From: Prevotellaceae bacterium UBA3627
GTDB taxonomy: Bacteria > Bacteroidota > Bacteroidia > Bacteroidales > Bacteroidaceae
Assembly (NCBI GenBank): GCA_002373375.1
Contig: DFLE01000009.1
Location: 1 to 13,528 of the forward strand
Length of the DNA stretch: 13,528 bases
Direction: 5' to 3'
The translations under genes were made by a program, and so were the position numbers. Under the pieces are notes generated by a model. The model searched no databases. It was not told the DNA's origin and worked only from the letters and a program-made list of their open reading frames with translations. Below are positions 1 through 7,343 of this stretch, in pieces. Each line of letters begins with the position of its first letter. The stretch's first letter is position 1.

Positions 1-1129
1 CCCATTTCTTTGAGCCGAGCATGTCAACGGTCAAACCATTCCACTTGATGTTCCTTGCCATCACACGCTCCACCCACACGTCGTGGGCACCACCGCCGCG
101 CGGGCGTCGTGTCTTGATGCGGATACCCTGTTCTGTCCCGTCGAAAATGCAGTCGTGCATGTATATATTCCACATGGAGGCAGCCGTCTCAGAGCCCAGC
201 ACTAAGCCTCCGCCGCCCCGCAGAGCCACGCTGTGGCGGATGACACAGCCCACCGACGGACGGGCAGTCCGTACGCCGTCTTCGCCGCGCCCCGACTTGA
301 TGGTATAGCAGTCGTCACCGCAGTCAAGTTGGCAGTACTCTATCAGTGAATTGGTGGTCGATTCGATGTCGATGCCGTCGGTGCGTCCGTGTCCGGCACT
401 GTTGACGGTCACGCCGCGTATGATGACGTTGTTGCAATACTGTGGCACGATGTTCCAAAAGAGACCCTTGTCGATGGTAATGCCCTCTATCAGCACATTC
501 TTGCAGTTAACGGGAGCCACGGTCATGGGCAAGAGCACGGGGCGTCCTTGCTGCCCGTCACAGAGCCGCTCGGCAATGGGCTTCGTTATATCTACACACT
601 CCTCCACCACTAAGTATTTACGGTTCTCCTGATATATCTCGCAGTCGGTCGATGGACCCACGATATGGCCTCGTCCCGTCAGTCCGATGTTCTCAGCCCC
701 ATTGGCATAAATCATGGCTCCGAGCGACATCACGTCGTAGCCCTCGTTGCGTGTGGGCACGGCAGGCTGATAGTCTTTGATGTAGCCGCTGAAGGTAAGC
801 ATGGCTCCGTCGCTCAGGTGCAGGCATACGCCCGACTTCAGCTCTATGCGTCCGCTGGTCCACTGACCATCGGGGACGATGACCGTGCCGCCACCCTGTC
901 GGCTCATGCGGTCGATGGCCGTCTGTATCTGGCGAGTGGAAAGTCCCCGTTTGTTCATTTTCACCGTCCACGTCCTGTCGGCGAACACCGGCCGGCTGAT
1001 GCCGCTCACGTCGAACGGTGCCGTGACAGGTTCCATCTCTGCCGGCATGTACTCCGGACCGGCCTTCATCAGCTGCGCCTCGGCATGTAGCGGGAGCAAC
1101 AGTAACAGGGTTAATAACAAATTCTTCAT
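1..1129 (-). CDS. GH28 family secreted polygalacturonase-like enzyme, 3' end beyond window
   Basis: Translating the minus strand from the ATG at 1127-1129 gives 376 open residues that run off the left edge, so the C-terminus is missing; the family is usually about 450-530 residues. Residues 1-18 are a clear Sec signal peptide (MKNLLLTLL... ending AEA before Q19). The rest reads as a right-handed parallel beta-helix of family GH28, which hydrolyses galacturonic acid linkages in pectin. Visible motifs are TDGID (Asp251, Asp254), GDDC (Asp272, Asp273) and GIRIKT (Arg337, Lys339). The position usually holding the conserved His (AHGG or GHG type) reads GGGG at 305-308, so His is replaced by Gly306. 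It starts 13 bases after the GH2 stop and is probably cotranscribed with it; no strong Shine-Dalgarno site is seen. The product is likely periplasmic or surface-exposed. The family call is firm, but the exact substrate (homogalacturonan, rhamnogalacturonan or other) is not decided. Confidence 0.88.
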   Translation of the reverse strand, partial: MKNLLLTLLLLLPLHAEAQLMKAGPEYMPAEMEPVTAPFDVSGISRPVFADRTWTVKMNKRGLSTRQIQTAIDRMSRQGGGTVIVPDGQWTSGRIELKSGVCLHLSDGAMLTFSGYIKDYQPAVPTRNEGYDVMSLGAMIYANGAENIGLTGRGHIVGPSTDCEIYQENRKYLVVEECVDITKPIAERLCDGQQGRPVLLPMTVAPVNCKNVLIEGITIDKGLFWNIVPQYCNNVIIRGVTVNSAGHGRTDGIDIESTTNSLIEYCQLDCGDDCYTIKSGRGEDGVRTARPSVGCVIRHSVALRGGGGLVLGSETAASMWNIYMHDCIFDGTEQGIRIKTRRPRGGGAHDVWVERVMARNIKWNGLTVDMLGSKKW

Positions 1130-1142
1130 TGCTTATAAGTAG

Positions 1143-3200
1143 TTAGTTCTTCAGTGTCCACGTGCAGGTGTCGCTGAGCTTGCCCGATCGCACCTCTATC
1201 ACGTTGTCGCCCTTGCTGAGCTGCACGTCTTTCCATTGCAGCCGCCCTATGTCGTCGGCTTTGGCCTTGCCTATCTTCCGACCGTTCACGTAGAGCGTGG
1301 CCTGCTGCTGGTTGGTGTATGCTTTCACGTCGGTCACGGCGTGGCTGCGTATGGCGAAGCGTCGGCCCGTGATATAGACCATGGGCTCTGGGTTCCACTG
1401 TGCCTTGTAGAAGTAGTAGATGTCTTTGCATGTCTGGCGGTCATAGGTCACCACTCCCTTGTCGTTCATGCCGTCGCGGTCGCCCTCGTGACGTATGCTT
1501 GTCTGCATGTCGCTGAACTGCCAGATGCACTTGCACCAGAGCCACTGCTCGTCCTTGATGGCGCGCCAGTAACCCTCGTGGGTCAGCAGCTGGTAATTCT
1601 CGGCATGGTCGCGTTGGCGGTCGTAGCGCGGATCGGTGTGTATCTTGATGCTCCCTGCGTCGCCATACTCAGAGATACCTAAGGGCTGACCGCCCCTGGT
1701 GGCTTTGGCCTCTGCATAGAACTGACGCACTTTCTGCTCATTACCGGGTTTGCGAAAGTATTTGTTCCAGGCCATGAGGTCGCTGCATCCAAGATAGTTA
1801 GTATGCTGCACGCAGGTGGCAAAGGTGGTGAGACGTGAGGGGTCGGCCTGCTTAACCATATGATGGAGTTCCTTGACGAAGCCGACGGGATTGTCCCATT
1901 CGCGGAAGCGCCCCTCGTCGACAAGCAGCTCGTTGAAAAGGCCCCAGAAGCATACCGAGGGGTGGTTGTAGTTCTGGTACACCATTTCGAGCGCCACCTG
2001 CCGAGCATTGTCTTCCACGTTCTTCACATATCCTGTAAAGTCGTAGCCGCCCGGTCCGACGAGCGGTATCTCGCTCCAGAGTACCATGCCGCGGCGGTCG
2101 GCCAGCTCATAGAAATAGCGGCTCTGCGGATAGTGCGAAAGACGTATCATGGTAGCTCCCGTCTCGCTGATGAGTTGCATGTCGCGCTCATGGTCTTCAG
2201 CGGAAAGGGCGCTACCTTTTCCATCTACATCCTCATGACGGTTAAAGCCCAGCAGCGGGTAATGCTCTCCGTTGAGAAAGAATCCTTGTTCGGGGTCAAC
2301 CGAGAAATACCGTAGGCCAGTCTGCTCCTCCACCGTGTCGATTACCCGTCCGCCGTCTAACAGTTCCACCTTTATATTATATAGGTAGGGATTCTTTCGG
2401 GCGTGCCAAAGCGTAGGATTCCTTAACGAGATGCTTTGCTGCATCACGCCACCACTGACAGCATCTGTCCGCTGCGCCACCACCTTTCCACAGGCATCGG
2501 TCATGGTCAGCCGCAGCTGCTTGATCTCAGTTGCCGTGGTCAATGACAATACTGTCTCTACACGGAGTTCTGCCTCCTGCCGCGATACTTTCTCCTGGTG
2601 CACATACACGCCACTCGAGGCATAGTCAGTGGGTGAGATACAGTCTTTGGCTGTTATCAACAGGTGTACAGGGCGATGGATTCCGCCATAGACATTGAAA
2701 TCGCCTGCGATAGGCAGCACGTCGGTGCGGAAGGCATTGCCAACCCATACCTCCAATTCGTTGTCACCCTCATGCAGAAGGTCGGTCACCTCCATGCAGA
2801 AGGCTGTATAGCCACCCTTGTGCTGTCCGACGGTTTTACGGTTCACGAATACATCGGCAACCGAGTTGACTCCCTCAAAGCGGAGAAACACACGATGTTC
2901 ACGAAGCATTTCGTTGCTGACGTTGAGCGAACGAGTATAAACCATCGTCTCACGATTGTAGAAAGTGCCCTTCACGTAGTTGGCATTCCACGTGTGTGGC
3001 AGTGTCACCGCTGTGCCCTGCTTGCCAGGCGTAGGGTCGCTGATGGGGCGCAAGGTCCACCCGTCGGTCAGCAGTATGTCGGTGCGCCCATTGGCGTAGC
3101 CTGCCACCACCGTCATGAGCAGGAAGGCCAGGCAGATGGTTTTTAACTGAATATAACCGCAAGCAATTCCGGCCTTCAAAAAATGAAACTCGTTCTTCAT
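1143..3200 (-). CDS. Secreted GH2 family beta-glycosidase (beta-galactosidase or beta-glucuronidase type)
   Basis: This 685-residue retaining glycoside hydrolase has the GH2 order: sugar-binding beta-sandwich (about 40-185), Ig-like domain (about 190-300), TIM barrel (about 305-600) and a small C-terminal beta domain (about 610-685). The acid/base is Glu424 in WGLFNELL and the nucleophile Glu511 in GISEYGD. A hydrophobic signal segment lies at about 19-38 behind an unusually long 18-residue N-terminal stretch. The start is nevertheless well placed, because AGGAGA lies just upstream (3206-3212) and no later Met leaves an intact signal. Asn579-x-Lys581 (NDKG) resembles the NxK carboxylate-binding motif of beta-glucuronidases, but many Bacteroidetes GH2 enzymes share NDKG, so an acidic substrate is only a possibility. 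It follows the AAA ATPase gene by 27 bases and precedes GH28 by 13, suggesting that the two enzymes act in turn on a pectic or other uronate-rich glycan. No SusC/SusD genes are in view. Confidence 0.9.
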   Translation of the reverse strand: MKNEFHFLKAGIACGYIQLKTICLAFLLMTVVAGYANGRTDILLTDGWTLRPISDPTPGKQGTAVTLPHTWNANYVKGTFYNRETMVYTRSLNVSNEMLREHRVFLRFEGVNSVADVFVNRKTVGQHKGGYTAFCMEVTDLLHEGDNELEVWVGNAFRTDVLPIAGDFNVYGGIHRPVHLLITAKDCISPTDYASSGVYVHQEKVSRQEAELRVETVLSLTTATEIKQLRLTMTDACGKVVAQRTDAVSGGVMQQSISLRNPTLWHARKNPYLYNIKVELLDGGRVIDTVEEQTGLRYFSVDPEQGFFLNGEHYPLLGFNRHEDVDGKGSALSAEDHERDMQLISETGATMIRLSHYPQSRYFYELADRRGMVLWSEIPLVGPGGYDFTGYVKNVEDNARQVALEMVYQNYNHPSVCFWGLFNELLVDEGRFREWDNPVGFVKELHHMVKQADPSRLTTFATCVQHTNYLGCSDLMAWNKYFRKPGNEQKVRQFYAEAKATRGGQPLGISEYGDAGSIKIHTDPRYDRQRDHAENYQLLTHEGYWRAIKDEQWLWCKCIWQFSDMQTSIRHEGDRDGMNDKGVVTYDRQTCKDIYYFYKAQWNPEPMVYITGRRFAIRSHAVTDVKAYTNQQQATLYVNGRKIGKAKADDIGRLQWKDVQLSKGDNVIEVRSGKLSDTCTWTLKN

Positions 3201-3205
3201 ATTCT

Positions 3206-3212
3206 TCTCCTT
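3206..3212 (-). promoter_or_regulatory. Shine-Dalgarno site of the GH2 gene
   Basis: The minus strand reads AAGGAGA five bases before the ATG at 3198-3200. It supports the upstream Met as the start despite the long N-terminal stretch before the signal core. Strong sites of this kind are not the rule in Bacteroidetes. Confidence 0.6.
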
Positions 3213-3227
3213 GATAATACACCATGT

Positions 3228-4775
3228 TTATATCCCTCTCTCTGCCCAATCACCGCGGTCAAGGCTTCTGTATCCAATGGCCTCGGCAATGTGCATGGAC
3301 TGCACTTTCTCTGAGCCGGCGAGGTCGGCTATGGTACGAGCGACCTTAAGGATGCGGCTGTAAGCACGTGCGGAAAGCTTTAACTTCTCCATAGCCATGC
3401 GAAGCATGTCAAGGCTTTGAGCATCTGGCTCAGCAAACTCATGAATCATACGTTCCGTCATCATGGCATTACAATGGATGCCCTTATATTCCTTGAAACG
3501 TTCCTCCTGAATCTTACGGGCTGCGATAACACGCTCGCGTATAACAGATGATGGTTCGCCAGGCTGCATCCGCGAGAGTTGAGCGAACGGAACAGCCTGT
3601 ATCTCACAGTGGATGTCGATACGGTCCAGCAACGGACCGCTAATCTTTGACATATAACGTGATATCTGCCCCGGCGTACATACACATGTGTGAAGTCTGT
3701 CTCCATAATAACCGCAAGGACATGGGTTGGCACTGGCTACAAACATAAACGAACATGGATACTCTATGGTATATTTTGCCCTTGATATCGTTATCTTCCT
3801 GTCTTCCAAAGGCTGACGCAGCACCTCCAGCGTTGTCTTGCTGAACTCTGGCAACTCATCACAGAAGAGCACGCCGTTATGTGCCAATGAAATCTCGCCA
3901 GGTTGCGGATTAGCTCCACCTCCACAAAGGGCGACCTGGGAAATAGTATGATGGGGTGACCTGAAAGGCCTTTGGTATATCAACGACTGCTCCGCACCTA
4001 ATTTCCCTGCTATGGAATGTATCTGGGTGGTCTCAAGACTTTCAGACAAAGACAATGGTGGAAGAATTGAGGGCAGCCTCTTTGCCATCATACTCTTACC
4101 TGAGCCTGGAGGACCTATCATAATCATATTGTGACCTCCGGCTGCAGCTATCTCCATAGCCCTCTTTACACTCTCCTGTCCTTTTACGTCAGCAAAATCA
4201 TAATCTGTCTTTGCCTGTTGCTCATAGAACACCTTGCGTGTATCAAAGACAACGGGGCTGGCATCTAACTTATCAGAAAGGAACATCACGACCTCAGAAA
4301 GGCTGTGCATGCCATACACTTCCAAATTATTTACCACTGCCGCCTCTCTCTCATTCTCCTTGGGCACAATCAGTCCCTTATATTTCTCTTTACGCGCGAG
4401 TATAGCAATTGGGAGAGCTCCCTTGATAGGCTTCAAAGTGCCATCAAGTCCGAGCTCTCCCATAAGCATATATTCATGTAAATGGTTATCGGGCATTTCC
4501 TCATCAGCAGCCAATATGCCTACGGCAATCGGCAGGTCATAACCAGAGCCCTCTTTCCTGATGTTAGCAGGCGACAGGTTTATGGTAATAGCCTTGTCAG
4601 GAAACTTGTAACCACTGTAAGTAAATGCTGTACTTACTCTGCTTAAACTCTCACGAACAGCCTCGTCACCCAGTCCGGACAAAACAACTTTTTGTCCACG
4701 TTCAACACTTGTTTCTATAATTACAGTGCTGACGTTCAGTCCGTTGACAGCCGCACAATAAGTTTTTACCAACAT
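3228..4775 (-). CDS. comM: YifB/ComM family Mg-chelatase-like AAA+ ATPase
   Basis: The 515 residues match the usual length of the YifB/ComM family. An N-terminal Lon-protease-like (ChlI) fold covers about 20-165. The AAA+ core follows, with Walker A GPPGSGKS at 221-228, Walker B LFCDE with Asp306-Glu307, a Cys cluster (NPCPCG and CVC; Cys352, 354, 364, 366) and LLDRIDIH near 382. The Mg-chelatase C-terminal segment holds SARAYSRIL at about 468-476. In gammaproteobacteria ComM is a cytosolic hexameric helicase that extends strand exchange during natural transformation. In Bacteroidetes the role is inferred from homology only. It starts 40 bases after metY, and its stop lies 27 bases before the GH2 start, so it is probably part of the same leftward transcript. 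The family is certain; the gene symbol is used by family convention. Confidence 0.92.
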   Translation of the reverse strand: MLVKTYCAAVNGLNVSTVIIETSVERGQKVVLSGLGDEAVRESLSRVSTAFTYSGYKFPDKAITINLSPANIRKEGSGYDLPIAVGILAADEEMPDNHLHEYMLMGELGLDGTLKPIKGALPIAILARKEKYKGLIVPKENEREAAVVNNLEVYGMHSLSEVVMFLSDKLDASPVVFDTRKVFYEQQAKTDYDFADVKGQESVKRAMEIAAAGGHNMIMIGPPGSGKSMMAKRLPSILPPLSLSESLETTQIHSIAGKLGAEQSLIYQRPFRSPHHTISQVALCGGGANPQPGEISLAHNGVLFCDELPEFSKTTLEVLRQPLEDRKITISRAKYTIEYPCSFMFVASANPCPCGYYGDRLHTCVCTPGQISRYMSKISGPLLDRIDIHCEIQAVPFAQLSRMQPGEPSSVIRERVIAARKIQEERFKEYKGIHCNAMMTERMIHEFAEPDAQSLDMLRMAMEKLKLSARAYSRILKVARTIADLAGSEKVQSMHIAEAIGYRSLDRGDWAERGI

Positions 4776-4815
4776 AAGCGAATATACAGCATCTACTCTT
4801 TACACCTTATTAATA

Positions 4816-6093
4816 TTACATCTTAGCCATAGCCTGCTCAAGGTCGGCTATGATGTCCTCCACATTCTCTATGCCTACAGACAGGCGTACAAGGTCTGGA
4901 GCCACTCCAGCCTCACGCAGTTGCTCATCTGAAAGCTGACGGTGTGTGTGGCTTGCAGGATGCAACACACATGTACGCGCATCAGCCACGTGTGTAACGA
5001 TAGAGATGAAGTCGAGGTTATCCATAAAACGGATTGCCTCATCACGGCTGCCTTTCAGTCCGAAAGCAATAACGCCGCATGAGCCGTTTGGCATATACTT
5101 CTGACCAAGGGCATAGTATTTGTTTGATGGAAGTCCGCAGTAGTTCACCCATCCTACTTTCTCATTCTTCTCCAACCACTCAGCCACCTTCTGGGCATTG
5201 GCGCAGTGCTGACGCATACGGAGTGCCAGTGTCTCAAGACCGAGGTTGAGTAGGAAGGAATTTTGTGGAGCAGGGATAGAACCAAGGTCACGCATGAGCT
5301 GCGAGACGAGTTTGGTGCTATAAGCCAGCTTGCCGAAAGCCTTTGTGTATGTGAGACCGTGATAAGACTCGTCAGGAGTGGTCAGTCCGGCAAACTTATC
5401 ACCATACTTGTCCCAATCGAAGTTACCAGAGTCAACCACTGCGCCGCCCACCTGAGTGGCATGGCCATCCATATACTTTGTGGTAGAGTGTGTAACGATA
5501 TCACATCCCCACTCAAACGGACGGCAGTTGACAGGTGTTGCAAAGGTGTTATCAACGATAAGAGGAACACCATGCTTGTGCGCCATCTTTGCGAAGCGCT
5601 CTATATCAAACACATTACCTCCAGGATTAGAGATTGTCTCACCGAAGAAGCACTTGGTGTTCTCCTTGAAGCAAGCCTCAATCTTCTCGTCTGGCCAGTC
5701 AGGATCAATGAAGGTACACTCTATTCCCAGCTTCTTCATTGTCACTCCGAAGAGGTTGAACGTACCTCCGTAAATAGTGTTAGATGTTATAAAATGGTCT
5801 CCAGCCTCGCAGATGTTGAATACAGCATAGAAGTTGGCGGCCTGACCAGAGGAGGTGAGCACAGCCCCTACTCCACCCTCAAGCGCGGCAATCTTCTTTG
5901 CCACTGCGTCATTTGTAGGGTTGGCAAGACGAGTATAGAAATAGCCAGAGTCCTTCAAGTCAAAGAGTCGTGCCATCTGCTCACTCGTATCATACTTAAA
6001 CGTCGTTGACTGATATATTGGTAACTGTTGTGGTTCACCCTTTGAAGGTTTCCATCCTCCGTGAATACAAATTGTCTCAATATTCTTTTTCAT
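4816..6093 (-). CDS. metY: O-acetylhomoserine sulfhydrylase (PLP-dependent)
   Basis: This 425-residue Cys/Met-metabolism PLP enzyme is of the fold-type I aminocarboxypropyltransferase group. Visible landmarks are YFYTRLANPT (51-60, substrate and PLP phosphate contacts), SSGQAA (81-86), VDNTF with Asp181 (pyridine nitrogen) and HSTTKY with the Schiff-base Lys206. Length and the KYMDGH continuation fit O-acetylhomoserine sulfhydrylase, which converts O-acetylhomoserine and sulfide to homocysteine and acetate on the way to methionine. Cystathionine gamma-synthase and lyase are usually shorter (about 380-400 residues). The ATG lies 11 bases after the waaA stop, preceded by AAGGAAG. That gap leaves no room for a SAM riboswitch or its own promoter, so expression should follow the gltX-waaA transcript. 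Use of O-acetylserine as an extra substrate cannot be excluded. Confidence 0.92.
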   Translation of the reverse strand: MKKNIETICIHGGWKPSKGEPQQLPIYQSTTFKYDTSEQMARLFDLKDSGYFYTRLANPTNDAVAKKIAALEGGVGAVLTSSGQAANFYAVFNICEAGDHFITSNTIYGGTFNLFGVTMKKLGIECTFIDPDWPDEKIEACFKENTKCFFGETISNPGGNVFDIERFAKMAHKHGVPLIVDNTFATPVNCRPFEWGCDIVTHSTTKYMDGHATQVGGAVVDSGNFDWDKYGDKFAGLTTPDESYHGLTYTKAFGKLAYSTKLVSQLMRDLGSIPAPQNSFLLNLGLETLALRMRQHCANAQKVAEWLEKNEKVGWVNYCGLPSNKYYALGQKYMPNGSCGVIAFGLKGSRDEAIRFMDNLDFISIVTHVADARTCVLHPASHTHRQLSDEQLREAGVAPDLVRLSVGIENVEDIIADLEQAMAKM

Positions 6094-6104
6094 CTTCCTT
6101 TTAA

Positions 6105-7343
6105 TTATTTTGATTGTCTAACTAACAGTAGTAACTTTTCCGTAGCGCCAGAGTGTGTCCTGACATACTCTCCTGCGGCGTCTGCCGCCTTTCTCAATTC
6201 ATCAGGATTATTAATGAAATTATCCATGACCTCCTTGAAACTGTTCTCACAGCATATCTCTATGCCGCCTCCGCAAGCCTTCAGCTCCTGCGCCTCCTTG
6301 AACTTATGATTGTTTGGACCAAATATTACCGGTATATTCCATACTGCTGCCTCCGGCAGATTATGGATGCTAACGCCGAAACCGCCGCCCACATACGCCA
6401 CGTCACCATATTTATATATAGATGACAATAAGCCAAAGCAGTCTATGATAAGGACTTCAGCACTACGCAATGTCTGGTCATCAATATCCTTCAGTTCACT
6501 GTAACGCAACACTTTGCGACCTTCGAGCAACTGCATTATCTGCGTTATATGCTCTTCATCTATCACATGTGGAGCAATGACAACCTTCCAGTCTGGGTGC
6601 TTTCCCAAGTAAGGTATAAAGATTTTCTCATCAGGTAACCAAGAACTGCCTGCCACAAACAACGGTTTATTATCCTTGAATGTCTCTACAGCAGCTATTG
6701 TCTTGCTTTTGCTGGCAATTTGCATTACACGGTCAAAACGTGTGTCACCTGTTATGTCCACATTGTCTATACCTACAGTATGCAGCAACCGCTTACTCTC
6801 CTCATTTTGCACATAGAAATGCGTGAAGCAGTTTAACACATGCCTGTACTGCCACCCATACCATTTGAAGAATATCTGGTTTGGTCTGAAGATGCTGCTT
6901 ACGCTATATGCCGGGACATTGCGGTGGCGCAATATATGAAGGTAATTATACCAGAACTCATATTTGATAAAGAAAGCCACCGACGGACGTATGATACGCA
7001 AGAAACGTATAGCATTTGTCGGGGTATCAATAGGCAGATAGCATATCAGGTCGGCTCCTTCATAGTTCTTTCTCACTTCATAGCCTGAGGGGGAGAAGAA
7101 CGTCAGCAATATCTTCTTCTCCGGGTATATTCTGCGAAACTCCTCCATGATAGGTCTGCCTTGCTCAAACTCACCCAATGACGCCGCGTGGAACCAAGCA
7201 TAATCAGCATCTTTGTCCACTCGTTCTTTCAGGTAAGAGAAAGCAGCCCGTTCACCCTTCCACATCTTTCTCACCTTGTCAGAGAAGAAACTGGCGATGA
7301 AGATGCCAAACTCGTATATGTAGAAAACAAGATTATACATCAT
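6105..7343 (-). CDS. waaA: 3-deoxy-D-manno-octulosonic acid (Kdo) transferase
   Basis: The 412 residues are of usual WaaA/KdtA length. An N-terminal hydrophobic segment (about 3-20) anchors the enzyme to the cytoplasmic face of the inner membrane. The GT-B N-domain carries HAASLGE with Glu58 at the position of the catalytic base. The C-domain holds GSSWLPDE (about 232-239), YVGGGFG (317-323), LPEAA and FGPNNHKF (341-348), which bind CMP-Kdo. The enzyme transfers Kdo from CMP-Kdo to lipid A precursor, an essential step of lipopolysaccharide inner-core assembly, and marks the host as Gram-negative. Its first ATG overlaps the gltX stop (GGATGATG on the minus strand), giving a 4-base overlap. The second ATG (7338-7340) is an equally possible start one codon later. 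Translation is probably coupled to gltX. Confidence 0.93.
   Translation of the reverse strand: MMYNLVFYIYEFGIFIASFFSDKVRKMWKGERAAFSYLKERVDKDADYAWFHAASLGEFEQGRPIMEEFRRIYPEKKILLTFFSPSGYEVRKNYEGADLICYLPIDTPTNAIRFLRIIRPSVAFFIKYEFWYNYLHILRHRNVPAYSVSSIFRPNQIFFKWYGWQYRHVLNCFTHFYVQNEESKRLLHTVGIDNVDITGDTRFDRVMQIASKSKTIAAVETFKDNKPLFVAGSSWLPDEKIFIPYLGKHPDWKVVIAPHVIDEEHITQIMQLLEGRKVLRYSELKDIDDQTLRSAEVLIIDCFGLLSSIYKYGDVAYVGGGFGVSIHNLPEAAVWNIPVIFGPNNHKFKEAQELKACGGGIEICCENSFKEVMDNFINNPDELRKAADAAGEYVRTHSGATEKLLLLVRQSK

Noticed and set aside
1236..2315. Plus-strand open frames of about 150 codons opposite the GH2 gene
   Set aside because: They are antisense to a well-supported glycosidase with both catalytic Glu residues. 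They carry no recognisable motif and arise from the G+C-rich codon pattern.
5263..6009. A 248-codon plus-strand frame opposite metY
   Set aside because: It lies wholly antisense to a complete PLP enzyme, has no ribosome site or promoter and shows no family resemblance.
6090..6110. SAM riboswitch or separate promoter ahead of metY
   Set aside because: Only 11 bases separate the waaA stop from the metY start.
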